Source: Allobosea sp. LC85 (GTDB lineage: Bacteria; Pseudomonadota; Alphaproteobacteria; Rhizobiales; Beijerinckiaceae). Taken from it: a stretch of 64,000 nucleotides of DNA. Below the pieces are notes generated by a model. The model worked only from the letters and a program-made list of their open reading frames with translations. It was not told the origin of the DNA and made no database searches. The stretch spans positions 99,970-163,969 of the forward strand of contig NZ_JPKG01000016.1 of NCBI RefSeq assembly GCF_000735605.1, in the 5' to 3' direction. The stretch's first letter is position 1. Every line of letters begins with the position of its first letter. The translations under genes were made by a program, and so were the position numbers. Positions 16,840 through 25,575 of this stretch are shown one piece after another.

Positions 16840-17580
16840 ATGGATCCCTACGTCATCGGCGGCATTGCGTTTCTGTGCGTGTTCGGTGCGGCCTTGATCG
16901 GGATGTTTCTGCGCGCGCGCCTGCCGGACCATCATTTGAGCTCGGATTCCCGCGACGCCATCAAGCTCGCGACCGCGATTATCGGAACGCTTTCCGCGCT
17001 CGCGCTTGGCCTCTTGATCGCCTCAGCGAAAAGATCGTTCGACGACGCCGGCACGGGGCTGAGAACAACCGCGGCGCGCGTGCTCCTGCTCGACCGTGCC
17101 ATGGCACATTACGGACAGGAGACGGGGGATACGCGCGCAACGCTCCGCAAGCTCCTCGAAACGAGGTTGAGCAAAACCGGCAGCGAAAGGTCGCTCGACG
17201 ACGGTCTGGATGTCGAGCCGGTCCAGGATGCGCTGCGAAGCCTCTCGCCGCAGACCGACGCCCAGCGCTGGCTCCAGGCACGCGCCCTTCAACTCAGCGG
17301 ACAAATTGCGGAGGCACGATGGATGCGCGCCGAAACGGAAGTCGGAGGATTTCCCGGTGCATTCCTGGCCATCCTCGTGTTCTGGCTTGCATTGCTCTTC
17401 GCCACGTTCGGTCTGTTGGCCCCGGGCAATGGAACGGTCGTGGCGACCTTGTTCGTCTGCGCTTTGTCCGTGACAGGAGCGCTGGTGCTGATCATCGACA
17501 TGGACCATCCCTATCTCGGCGTCATCCGCATCTCGGACGCTCCCTTGAACCAGGCGTTCGAGCGCCTCGGTAGGGAGTGA
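16840..17580 (+). CDS. DUF4239-type (bestrophin-like) membrane protein
   Basis: A 246-residue inner-membrane protein. Segments at about residues 5-25 and 48-66 bracket a short loop (HLSSDSRDAIKLATAIIGTLSALALGLLIASAK). A soluble helical region follows (FDDAGTGLRTTAARVLLLDRAMAHYG...), and two C-terminal segments (FLAILVFWLALLFATFGLLA and VVATLFVCALSVTGALVLII) end in the MDHPYLGVIRIS motif. This arrangement matches DUF4239, whose function is unknown. The gene has its own promoter candidate and no operon partner. Confidence 0.78.
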   Translation: MDPYVIGGIAFLCVFGAALIGMFLRARLPDHHLSSDSRDAIKLATAIIGTLSALALGLLIASAKRSFDDAGTGLRTTAARVLLLDRAMAHYGQETGDTRATLRKLLETRLSKTGSERSLDDGLDVEPVQDALRSLSPQTDAQRWLQARALQLSGQIAEARWMRAETEVGGFPGAFLAILVFWLALLFATFGLLAPGNGTVVATLFVCALSVTGALVLIIDMDHPYLGVIRISDAPLNQAFERLGRE

Positions 17581-17600
17581 TCAAGGCCGCTGGATGGGAT

Positions 17601-18305
17601 CTAACCCTCGTAACGCGCGAGCCGATCCAGATCGAGGATGGTCACCGCCCCGTGGCCGACCTCGAGCAGACCGAGGCCCGCAAGCTTCGCAAGCCCCTGA
17701 TTGGCCATCTGCCGCGACATGCCGGCGAGCAGGCCGAGCTCTTCCTGCGAAATCGTGAGTGTCAGGCTCTGGCCGGGATAGAGGATCGGGTTGAACAGCC
17801 AGGCCAGATTGCGCGCCAGACGGGCGGTCGAATCCAGCATCCGTTCGTTCTCCGCCAGCGCGATGAACTGGCCGAGCCGCTCGTTGAACTGGTGGACGAG
17901 GAAGCGATTGAACGCCGCGCTGTGCTCGAACAGCCAGAGGAAGGTCGAGCGCCGCATCAGCGCAAGTTGCGTGTCGCGTAACGCCACCAGATCATAGCGG
18001 CGCAGCTCAGCCTTGATCACCGTGCCCTCCCCGAACCAGGCACCGGCGCGCAAGCCGGCCAGCGTCGCGGATTTGCCCTCCTTCGAGGTGGTGCTCATCT
18101 TCACCAGCCCCGCGGCGACACCGGTCCAGGATTCGAGCCGGTCTCCGACATGGCAGATGTAGTTGCCCTTCCCGTAGGATTTCAGGCTGATCCCGCGTCG
18201 CGCTTCCTCAAACTCTTCCGGCTTCAGGTCGCGGGACCAGGCAGCGATGCGGCGCAGGTCTTCGGGGGAGATCAAGGCATGTTCACCGCGCGTTCGAGCG
18301 GGCAT
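17601..18305 (-). CDS. Crp/Fnr-family transcriptional regulator
   Basis: A 234-residue protein. The N-terminal cyclic-nucleotide-like beta-roll (residues about 25-140) includes GKGNYICHVGDRLESWTGVAAGLVKMSTTSKEGKSATLAGLRAGAWFGEG. The C-terminal helix-turn-helix is SQEELGLLAGMSRQMANQGLAKLAGLGLLEV. There is no N-terminal cysteine cluster for an Fe-S centre, so it is not an oxygen-sensing Fnr. The effector and targets are unknown. Similar genes often sit close to metabolic oxidoreductases, and a large ferredoxin oxidoreductase lies 3 kb away, but no direct link is visible. Confidence 0.88.
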   Translation of the reverse strand: MPARTRGEHALISPEDLRRIAAWSRDLKPEEFEEARRGISLKSYGKGNYICHVGDRLESWTGVAAGLVKMSTTSKEGKSATLAGLRAGAWFGEGTVIKAELRRYDLVALRDTQLALMRRSTFLWLFEHSAAFNRFLVHQFNERLGQFIALAENERMLDSTARLARNLAWLFNPILYPGQSLTLTISQEELGLLAGMSRQMANQGLAKLAGLGLLEVGHGAVTILDLDRLARYEG

Positions 18306-18394
18306 GAGCCCGCAGTGCCGGCTCAGTATGCGGCGTCATGGGCGGCCAACTCAAGCCCGGCGCGCCAAGCCCGGTTTGCTATCGGCCTGTCCGT

Positions 18395-19672
18395 TCAATC
18401 GGCCCGGATCTGCATGGGCTGGTGCCGGCGGGTGGCCGCCCAGAACAGCAGCGCAACCAGGCTGATCGAGGCTCCCAGCACGCAGACGCCGATCCAGCCC
18501 GCGCGGGCATAGACCATGGTCGAGGCGATCGAGCCCAGCGCGCTGCCAACCGAGTAGAAGACCATGTAACCGCCAACGAGCCGGCTGCGGGCGTCGGGCC
18601 GCACCGCGAAGATCATGGTCTGGTTCGTGATATGCACGGCCTGAATCGCGAGATCGAGCAGGACAATGCCGATGATCAGGTTCCAGAGCGATGCGCTCAT
18701 CGAGGCGATCGGGATCCAGGACACGACCATCAGCCCGAGCGACAAACCGGTCACGTACTGGCCAAAGCCACGATCGGCGAGCGATCCGGCCCGGGCGGCA
18801 GCAAGTGCCCCCGCCACCCCGACAAGGCCGAACATCCCGATCTCGGTATGGGACAGGGAGAAGGGCGCGGCGCTGAGCGGCAGGACCAGCGACGTCCAGA
18901 ACACGCTGAAGGTGGCAAAGATCAACATGGCGAGCATCGCCCGGACCCGCAGGATCGGCTCCTTGACGAAAAGGCCGACCACGGACACGAGCAGTTCCGG
19001 ATAGGAGATCCTCGTCGCGATGCGCTCATGCTTCGGCAGCGCCCGGAACAGCAGGCAGGCCATCAGCACGGTGAGCACCGCCGATACCAGATAGACCAGG
19101 CGCCAGCCTCCGATATCGGCGAGCCCCCCTGAGACGAACCGCGCCAGCAGGATGCCGATCACGATCCCGCTCGTGATCGTGCCGACGGTCCGCCCGCGTT
19201 CCTCGTCTGCCGCCATGCTGGCCGCAAAGGCAACGAGCACCTGCACGACGACGGCCAACAAGCCAACCGCCACCATGCCCGCCAGCAGAAAGGCGGCACT
19301 CGGCGCCAACCCGACGACAAGCAGCGCCAGCCCCGAGAGCAACGCTTGCGCGCCGATCAGCCGCCGCCGATCCAGCAGATCGCCAAGCGGCACGATGAAG
19401 ATCAGTCCGAGCGCGTAGCCGATTTGCGTCACCGTCACCACGCCGCCGATCGCGGCCGGGCTGATCGCGAGATCGCGCGCCATCACATCGAGCAGCGGCT
19501 GGGCGTAATAGATGTTCGCAACGCTGAGGCCGCAAGCGACGGCGAAGAGCAGCGTCACGGCGTGGGAAAGGCCCGTGCTCACTGTGATGCCGTGTTCCTG
19601 TCCCGGCGCACTGCGACGTGGGGGACGCTCTGCCAGGGTTAAGTCGGCGGGTGCTGAATTCAGGGGCTTCAT
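18395..19672 (-). CDS. MFS transporter
   Basis: A 425-residue major facilitator protein with about 12 membrane segments. The conserved A motif follows the second segment (GDLLDRRRLIG). LPLSAAPFSLSHTEIGMFGLVGVAGALAAARAGSLADRG marks the start of the second half. The opening after the first helix (CGLSVANIYYAQPLLDVMARDL) is typical of the drug or metabolite efflux group. It is divergent from an HxlR regulator, with a palindromic site between them, so it is probably induced by a compound that the regulator senses. The substrate is unknown. Confidence 0.88.
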   Translation of the reverse strand: MKPLNSAPADLTLAERPPRRSAPGQEHGITVSTGLSHAVTLLFAVACGLSVANIYYAQPLLDVMARDLAISPAAIGGVVTVTQIGYALGLIFIVPLGDLLDRRRLIGAQALLSGLALLVVGLAPSAAFLLAGMVAVGLLAVVVQVLVAFAASMAADEERGRTVGTITSGIVIGILLARFVSGGLADIGGWRLVYLVSAVLTVLMACLLFRALPKHERIATRISYPELLVSVVGLFVKEPILRVRAMLAMLIFATFSVFWTSLVLPLSAAPFSLSHTEIGMFGLVGVAGALAAARAGSLADRGFGQYVTGLSLGLMVVSWIPIASMSASLWNLIIGIVLLDLAIQAVHITNQTMIFAVRPDARSRLVGGYMVFYSVGSALGSIASTMVYARAGWIGVCVLGASISLVALLFWAATRRHQPMQIRAD

Positions 19673-19683
19673 CGGATCGTCTC

Positions 19684-19718
19684 ATGCAATTCGGTACTAT
19701 AATAGGACCATATTGCAT
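19684..19718. promoter_or_regulatory. Operator/promoter between the MFS gene and the HxlR regulator
   Basis: ATGCAAT (19684-19690) and ATTGCAT (19712-19718) form a perfect interrupted palindrome. Nested inside is GGTACTATAATAGGACC, itself nearly symmetrical and containing TATAAT (19698-19703) on the plus strand and a TATTAT on the minus strand. The AT-rich centre could serve as -10 for both divergent genes, with the regulator bound over it. Confidence 0.55.
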
Positions 19719-19777
19719 GAAGCCGAATCCAGTCCTATCTTGGAACCAGACTTCACAAGGAAGTGAGATCGGAACCG

Positions 19778-20254
19778 ATGGTGAGACGCACCAGCCTCAA
19801 AGAGGCGGATTGCCCCGTCGCCCGCGCGCTCGACGCTATCGGCGACTGGTGGTCTCTCCTGATCATTCGCGATGCATTCAGCGAAGCGCGGCGCTTCGGT
19901 GAATTCCAGAAGAGCCTCGGCGTCGCCAAGGGCATTCTCTCCGCACGGCTGCGCAATCTGGTCGAACTCGGCATCCTTGAGATCGCGCCAGCCTCGGATG
20001 GCAGCGCCTATCAGGAATATGTGCTGACCGAGAAGGGCCGCGGCCTGTTCGTCGTCATTGCGGGATTGCGGCAATGGGGGGAGGAGCATTGCTACGAGCC
20101 GGGCGAGCCCCATTCCGCACTCATCGACAACGAGACCAGACAGCCTGTCGGGCGCCTCGAGCTGCGTTCCGCCGACGGGCGGGTCCTTGGCCCGCTCAAC
20201 ACGAGCGTGCGCTTGAACCCAATGCCGCCTGCAAAGCCCTCCGGCAGGCCCTGA
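19778..20254 (+). CDS. HxlR-family transcriptional regulator
   Basis: A 158-residue winged-helix regulator with the family signature CPVARALDAIGDWWSLLIIRDAF, the recognition part RFGEFQKSLGVAKGILSARLRNLVELGILE and the wing YVLTEKGRGL. The single conserved cysteine in EADCPVARAL is the kind used by redox- or electrophile-sensing HxlR members. The ATG at 19778 is preferred; a GTG at 19763 is too close to the AAGGA upstream. The C-terminal 30 residues are Pro-rich. It is transcribed away from the MFS transporter it probably regulates. Confidence 0.85.
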   Translation: MVRRTSLKEADCPVARALDAIGDWWSLLIIRDAFSEARRFGEFQKSLGVAKGILSARLRNLVELGILEIAPASDGSAYQEYVLTEKGRGLFVVIAGLRQWGEEHCYEPGEPHSALIDNETRQPVGRLELRSADGRVLGPLNTSVRLNPMPPAKPSGRP

Positions 20255-20285
20255 ACGCCCGGCCGCACTCGCCTAGGGGCGGGCC

Positions 20286-20880
20286 TCAACGCACCAGCGC
20301 GAATGCGACCGACGCAATCAACAGGATGGCGAAGACGATATTGATGGCCCGGTTCAAACGCGGCCGACGAAAACAGCGCGTCAGTGCCGCTCCCGTGGCG
20401 AGCCAGAGCAGATTGACCGCGGCGATGATCGCCATCAGCACAGCCGCCTTCAACAGCGCATCGGCAGCAACCCGCTCGCGCAACAGGACGAAACCGGAGA
20501 ACAGCGCCGCCATCGCCGCATAACCCTTCGGATTGACCAGCGACAGCAGCGCGCCAGCCGCGAAGGATGGTCGCTCATCGCGTTCGCTCGCCTCGCTCAG
20601 GGGCGGCGTACTGGCGATGCGATAGGCCAGATAGAGAAAATATCCGGCCGCCGCGACAGTCACCACCGGCGCCACGCCAGGCAGCGCCATCAGCACCCCG
20701 ACCATGCCGCTGGGCGGTGATCGCGATGACGGCAGCCATCCCGCTCGTGATACCCGCTGCATATACGAGCCCCTGACGCGCCCCGAAGGCAGCGCCGGTT
20801 GCCGCCAGGCTCAAGGTGGCAGGCCCGGGACTGCCCGCGAGTGCGAGCCCGGCAAGAACGAAACCGAACAACCCCTCCAT
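20286..20880 (-). pseudogene. LysE/RhtB-family amino acid exporter, frameshifted
   Basis: The N-terminal half reads MEGLFGFVLAGLALAGSPGPATLSLAATG (the SPGP motif of LysE/RhtB). It starts at 20880, with GGAGG seven bases upstream. After ...AVIAITA the frame is lost at a CCC run (plus-strand GGG, 20712-20714). The protein resumes one base later as SGMVGVLMALPGV...AAAGYFLYLAYRIAS and runs to a normal C-terminus. The span is 595 bases, exactly one more than 198 codons, so a single inserted base explains it. Otherwise it would be an intact 197-residue exporter. A recent mutation or a sequencing error is equally possible. Confidence 0.8.
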
Positions 20881-20973
20881 GCTGCGCCTCCACCCGTGGA
20901 TGAGCAGCATGTTGTCGGGCCTGGGCGGCTCAATGTCTTGAACGATCGTGCGGGTCAGATCGCGTGGCGATTG

Positions 20974-21074
20974 GATCATCGGACCGGATATCGTATCCGG
21001 TCCGATGATCTAAGATTCTGTGTTTGCATCGGCTCTTCCGAAAACCGCAATCCACTTTTCGGGTCGATGCTTTA
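20974..21074. repeat. Composite palindromic repeat (hairpin plus 65-base module)
   Basis: A hairpin with 17-base perfect arms and a TCG loop spans 20974-21010; each arm begins or ends with GATCATCGGACCGGAT. It is followed at 21011-21074 by a module that contains GCATCGGC/CGATGC and CCGAAAA/TTTTCGGG inverted pairs. The module occurs again, in opposite orientation, at 51101-51172. It lies between the LysE start and the oxidoreductase stop. This is a dispersed intergenic repeat family of the Rhizobiales type. The remaining bases from 20881 to 20973 show nothing else. Confidence 0.75.
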
Positions 21075-21104
21075 GCCCGGCTGGGATGACCCAGGCCTAT
21101 CCGC

Positions 21105-24100
21105 CTACTCGGCCGCCTTCGGCATGGCCAGCGCTGCAGCCGAGCCGTCACGCAGCCGGGCCAGAAGCTCGGCCTCCTCGGCCTTGGCCTGTTTGAGATG
21201 GCGTTCCTTGACATGGCCGAAACCACGGATCTTCTCCGGAATCGCCGCCAATGCCACGCAGAGCGCATGGTTCTCCGGCGTCAGCCGGTTCACCATCTCG
21301 CCGATCAGCGCATCGTATTCGGCTATCAGCCGACGCTCCACCCTGCGCTCTTCAGTGCGTCCGAAGATGTCGAGGGCCGTTCCGCGCAGGCCCTTCAGCT
21401 TCGCCAGCAAGCCGAAGGCCTTCATCATCCAGGGGCCAAAGCTCATCTTGCGCGGCAGGCCGGTATGGGGGTCGACGTTGGCAAGCAGCGGCGGCGCGAG
21501 ATGGAACTCGTAGCGCAGCTTCTCACCCGAAGCGCTGTCCTTCTCGAAGGTGGCGGCCACCTGCTTCTGGAACGAGCCATCGGCATAGAGCCGCGCAACC
21601 TCATACTCGTCCTTGTAGGCCATCAGCTTGAACAGATAGCGCGCGACGCTTTCGGCAAGCGCACTCTGCCCCGGCATGGTCTGCACTTCCTTGACCTGGA
21701 TGCGCGCGACGAGATGGCGATAGCGCGCCGCATAGGCTGCATTCTGGTAGGCGGTGAGATAATCGACGCGGCGCGCGATGATCTCCTCCAGCGTCTCGGA
21801 AAGATGCCGTGCCTGGGTCGGCGCCTTGGCCTCGGCAAGGGCAGAGGTCAGGGCGTCCGGATCATGCGCCGCACGCCGGCCGAGCTCGAAGGCCTGCTTG
21901 TTCATGGCGACGGCTTCGCCATTGAGCTCGATCGCCCGGAGCAGCGAAGCGCGCGACAGCGGCACGCCGCCGAACTGCCACGCATAGCCAAGCATGAACA
22001 TGTTGGCGGCAATGGCATTGCCGAGGAAGGCGTTCGCAGCCGCCGTGGCATCGACGAGGTGCGTCCGCTCACGTCCCGATGCGGAGATGATCGCCCGTTT
22101 CAGCCGCTCGATCGGCAGCGAGAAATCGGCATTGCGGGTAAAATCGCCCGGCATGCTCTCGGCCGTATTGACCACGACGATCGCGCCGTCCGGGCGGATT
22201 GCGCCAAGGACCTTCTTCGAGCCAGTGACGGTGAGATCACAGCCAAGCACCAGATCCGCCTGACCGGCAGCGACGCGAATGGCGTGGATGTCTTCGGGCC
22301 GAGGCGCGAGCTTGACATGGCTGAACACCGCCCCGCCCTTCTGGGCAAGACCGGCCATGTCGATCATGCCGCAGCCCTTGCCTTCGAGATGCGCCGCCAT
22401 GCCGAGAATGGCCCCGATCGTCACCACGCCGGTGCCGCCGACACCGGTGACGACGACGGCGAAACTGCGGTCGAGCGCCGGTACCAGCGGCTCGGGAATT
22501 TCGCCTGCACTAAGCGTTCCCGCATCGAGCCGGCGCGGCGCCGCCTTCTTCGGCCGGGCACCATGCACGGTGACGAAGGAGGGGCAGAAGCCCTTCACGC
22601 AGGAAAAGTCCTTGTTGCAGTTCGATTGGTCGATCTGGCGCTTGCGACCAAACTCGGTCTCCAGCGGCTGCACGGAGACGCAATTCGACTGCACGCCGCA
22701 ATCGCCGCAGCCTTCGCAGACGAGCTCGTTGACGATCACCCGCTTGTCGGGATCGGGATAGGCGCCGCGCTTGCGCCGGCGGCGCTTCTCGGTGGCGCAG
22801 GTCTGGTCGTAGAGCAGCAGCGAGACGCCCGGAACCTGCGCGAGCTCGCGCTGCACGGCGTCGAGATCATCGCGATGATGGATCGTCGTGCCGGCAGGCC
22901 ATTGCGTGCCCGGGGGGTACTTGTCCGGCTCGTCGCTGACCACCGCGACGCGATGCACGCCTTCGGCAGCAATCTGGCGAGCCATCTGGTCGGGGGTCAG
23001 ATGCCCTTCCGCCTGCTGGCCGCCGGTCATGGCGACCGCGTCGTTATAGAGCAGCTTGTAGGTGACATTGACGCCGGCGGCGACCGCCCAGCGGATCGCG
23101 AGCGAGCCGGAATGGGTATAGGTGCCGTCGCCGAGATTCTGGAAGACGTGCTGCCGCGTCGAGAATGGCGCTTCGCCGATCCAGTTCGCGCCCTCTCCAC
23201 CCATCTGGGTAAAGCCGGCGGTGCTCCGGTCCATCCACTGCACCATGTAATGGCAGCCGATCCCGGCATAGGCGCGCGAGCCTTCCGGCACCACGGTGGA
23301 GCTGTTATGCGGGCAGCCCGAGCAGTAATAGGGCGTGCGCTTGGCGATGTCCTGCGCCTCGGCGAGGCGCCCCTGAGCCTGGGCGATCTCCTCGAGCTTC
23401 GCCCGCAGTGCCGGGTCGTCCTTGTATTGCAGCAGCCGGGCGCCAAGCGCGATCGCGACGTCGTTCGGATCGAGCGCGCCATGGACCGGGAAGAGCCATT
23501 CGCCGTTCTCGTCCTTCTTGCCGATCACCATCGGCTGGTGCTTGGAGCCGTAAAGCTCCTCGCGGACCTGCACCTCGATCAGCGAGCGCTTTTCCTCGAC
23601 CACCATGACGAGGTCGAGCTTGGCGGCGAAGTCCTTCAGTTCGCCCGGATCGATAGGCCAGGGGCAGGCGACCTTGAACAGGCGGATGCCGAGATCATTG
23701 GCGCGAACCTCGTCGATACCGAGATCCTCCATCGCCTGGCGGACATCGAGATAGGATTTTCCGACGGTGATGATGCCGATGCGCGGCTTCTTCCCCCCGG
23801 AGGTGATGGTCTGGTTGAGCTTGTTGGCGCGCAGATAGGAGAGCATCGCGGCGCGCTTGTGGATGTGCAGCCGCTTCTCCTGATCGACGAAATCCAGCTC
23901 ACGACGGATGCTCAATCCGCCGGGCGGCATGACGAAATCGCTCGGCGTGACGATCTTGACCCGCTCGACCGAGCCATCGACGGACGCCGTCGACTCGATA
24001 TTGTCCTTCACGCACTTGATGCCGACCCAGACCGAGGCAAAGCGCGAGAGGGCGATGCCGTGCAGGGAATAATCCATGATCTCCTGAACGCCGGCCGGGT

Positions 24101-24665
24101 TCAGGATCGGCATCATCCGGTCGACGAAGACGAACTCGGTCTGATGCGCGTTGGTAGATGATTCAGCGGTGTGATCGTCGCCCATCAGGCAGATGACGCC
24201 GCCATGGGGCGAGGTGCCCGCCATGTTGCCGTGGCGGAAGACGTCGCCGCTGCGGTCCACGCCCGGGCCCTTGCCGTACCAAAGCGCGAAGACGCCGTCA
24301 TGCCTGCCTTCGCCCTGCAGCTCGGCCTGCTGTGTGCCCCAGACTGCGGTCGCGGCCAGATCCTCGTTCAGCCCGGGCTGGAAGACGATATCGGAGGCCT
24401 TGAGCTGTTTGCCGGCCCGCAGCAATTGCTGGTCGAGCCCGCCCAGCGGCGAGCCGCGATAGCCCGAGACGAAGCCCGCCGTGCTCAGGCCGGCGCGGCG
24501 GTCGCGCTCGCGCTGGACCATCAGCATGCGGGCGATCGCCTGCGTTCCCGTCAGGAATATCTGCTGTTTCGAGAGGTCGTATTTGTCGTCCAGCGCGACC
24601 TCGCGCAGCGCGCCGGCCTCGGCCTGCTGTTCTGCGGCGCCGGACTTCTGTTCCATCTCGGCCAT
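21105..24665 (-). CDS. Indolepyruvate ferredoxin oxidoreductase family protein (fused alpha-beta type)
   Basis: A 1186-residue single-chain 2-oxoacid:ferredoxin oxidoreductase. The N-terminal part holds GYRGSPLGGLDQQL and NEDLAATAVWGTQQ. The TPP-binding part holds IGCHYMVQWMD, GGEGANWIGEAPF and the GDGTYTHSGSLAIRWAVAAG region. An iron-sulphur segment around residues 610-680 includes CEGCGDCGVQSNC and FSCVKGFCPSF. The C-terminal gamma-type domain begins VTGVGGTGVVTIGAILGMAAH. It decarboxylates aryl- or branched-chain 2-oxoacids to acyl-CoA with electron transfer to ferredoxin. In aerobes it is linked to aromatic amino acid breakdown. The palindrome at 24733-24753 lies about 70 bases upstream of the start. 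Confidence 0.93.
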   Translation of the reverse strand: MAEMEQKSGAAEQQAEAGALREVALDDKYDLSKQQIFLTGTQAIARMLMVQRERDRRAGLSTAGFVSGYRGSPLGGLDQQLLRAGKQLKASDIVFQPGLNEDLAATAVWGTQQAELQGEGRHDGVFALWYGKGPGVDRSGDVFRHGNMAGTSPHGGVICLMGDDHTAESSTNAHQTEFVFVDRMMPILNPAGVQEIMDYSLHGIALSRFASVWVGIKCVKDNIESTASVDGSVERVKIVTPSDFVMPPGGLSIRRELDFVDQEKRLHIHKRAAMLSYLRANKLNQTITSGGKKPRIGIITVGKSYLDVRQAMEDLGIDEVRANDLGIRLFKVACPWPIDPGELKDFAAKLDLVMVVEEKRSLIEVQVREELYGSKHQPMVIGKKDENGEWLFPVHGALDPNDVAIALGARLLQYKDDPALRAKLEEIAQAQGRLAEAQDIAKRTPYYCSGCPHNSSTVVPEGSRAYAGIGCHYMVQWMDRSTAGFTQMGGEGANWIGEAPFSTRQHVFQNLGDGTYTHSGSLAIRWAVAAGVNVTYKLLYNDAVAMTGGQQAEGHLTPDQMARQIAAEGVHRVAVVSDEPDKYPPGTQWPAGTTIHHRDDLDAVQRELAQVPGVSLLLYDQTCATEKRRRRKRGAYPDPDKRVIVNELVCEGCGDCGVQSNCVSVQPLETEFGRKRQIDQSNCNKDFSCVKGFCPSFVTVHGARPKKAAPRRLDAGTLSAGEIPEPLVPALDRSFAVVVTGVGGTGVVTIGAILGMAAHLEGKGCGMIDMAGLAQKGGAVFSHVKLAPRPEDIHAIRVAAGQADLVLGCDLTVTGSKKVLGAIRPDGAIVVVNTAESMPGDFTRNADFSLPIERLKRAIISASGRERTHLVDATAAANAFLGNAIAANMFMLGYAWQFGGVPLSRASLLRAIELNGEAVAMNKQAFELGRRAAHDPDALTSALAEAKAPTQARHLSETLEEIIARRVDYLTAYQNAAYAARYRHLVARIQVKEVQTMPGQSALAESVARYLFKLMAYKDEYEVARLYADGSFQKQVAATFEKDSASGEKLRYEFHLAPPLLANVDPHTGLPRKMSFGPWMMKAFGLLAKLKGLRGTALDIFGRTEERRVERRLIAEYDALIGEMVNRLTPENHALCVALAAIPEKIRGFGHVKERHLKQAKAEEAELLARLRDGSAAALAMPKAAE

Positions 24666-24732
24666 GGCCGACCTCCCCGATCGTCCCGTTACGGCAGAAT
24701 GGGGCCAGTTGGTCCGGCCTCCAACTTGATAT

Positions 24733-24753
24733 TATGTCAGCAATGCTGACATA
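24733..24753. promoter_or_regulatory. 21-base perfect palindrome upstream of the oxidoreductase gene
   Basis: The arms TATGTCAGC and GCTGACATA, nine bases each, are separated by AAT. The site lies 68 bases upstream of the minus-strand oxidoreductase ATG and about 170 bases from the plus-strand DUF1007 start. It is most simply an operator for the oxidoreductase gene. The regulator is unknown. No other site with these arms was noticed in the window. Confidence 0.65.
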
Positions 24754-24924
24754 TCATCTCGCTACGGTCAATCACCCTGGGATCGTTCCAGAATGCGCCG
24801 CGATTTGGCCTCCTTTGCAGGAGATGGGTGAGCCTGGAAGCGGCCTTGGCTGCTGGCCCCGCCGTTTACGGCTGGTTAACCATGTCGGGCCAGCTTTGCC
24901 GCTGAAATCGAGGGATTCCCTGTC

Positions 24925-25575
24925 GTGACCCGACGCCGCCGCGGCCTTCTCATTCTCGCCGGACTTGTAGCCTGGTTCGGGTTCACCGGCCTCGCCGTCG
25001 CGCATCCGCATGTCTTCGTCAGCGCGCGCACCGAGATCATCTACGCCCCCGACGGCAGCGTGAAGGCGCTGAAGCATATCTGGAGTTTCGACGAGGCCTA
25101 TTCCGCCTTCATCACGCAGGGGCTCGACAAGAATGGCGACGGCAAGCTGACACCTGACGAGTTGACGGAGCTCGCCAAGGTCAACATGGAATCTCTGCCC
25201 GATGTCGGCTTCTTCACCATCGCCAAGGCGAACGGCAAGGTGCAGGCCTTCGGCGAGCCCAGCGAGGCTGCGCTCGCCTTCGAGAACAAGATCCTGACCC
25301 TGACCTATGTCCTGCCCCTCAAGCAGCCGGCCGCGGCCAATCGGTCTTTCGGCATCGAGATCGGTGACCCGACCTATTTCGTCGCCTTCGACATCGCCGA
25401 GGCCGCGGACGCCGTGATCGCGCGCGATGCACCCAAGGGCTGCGTCGTACGGATCGCTCGCCCGCCCAAGCTCGACCCAGCGGTCCAGCAGAAGCTCGCG
25501 CAGGAGGACATCACGGCGCAGCCCGACATGAGCGGGTATCAGGTGACGACGCGCGCGCTGGTCGCATGCCCCTGA
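24925..25575 (+). CDS. DUF1007 family periplasmic protein
   Basis: A 216-residue exported protein. It starts with GTG at 24925 and has a basic plus hydrophobic leader (TRRRRGLLILAGLVAWFGFTGLAVA) followed at once by HPHVFVSARTEI, the His-containing start of the mature DUF1007 domain. It also has IWSFDEAYSAFITQGLDKNGDGKLTPDEL, which resembles a calcium-binding EF-hand-like loop. DUF1007 genes are regularly paired with NicO-type nickel/cobalt transporter genes, and here the stop overlaps the start of such a gene. A role in periplasmic metal handling follows from that pairing, not from the sequence itself. Confidence 0.83.
   Translation: MTRRRRGLLILAGLVAWFGFTGLAVAHPHVFVSARTEIIYAPDGSVKALKHIWSFDEAYSAFITQGLDKNGDGKLTPDELTELAKVNMESLPDVGFFTIAKANGKVQAFGEPSEAALAFENKILTLTYVLPLKQPAAANRSFGIEIGDPTYFVAFDIAEAADAVIARDAPKGCVVRIARPPKLDPAVQQKLAQEDITAQPDMSGYQVTTRALVACP

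Noticed and set aside
21198..24161. Plus-strand open frame of 987 codons
   Set aside because: Exact antisense of the indolepyruvate oxidoreductase gene, which has TPP, Fe-S and gamma-domain motifs. Long antisense frames are common at this GC content.
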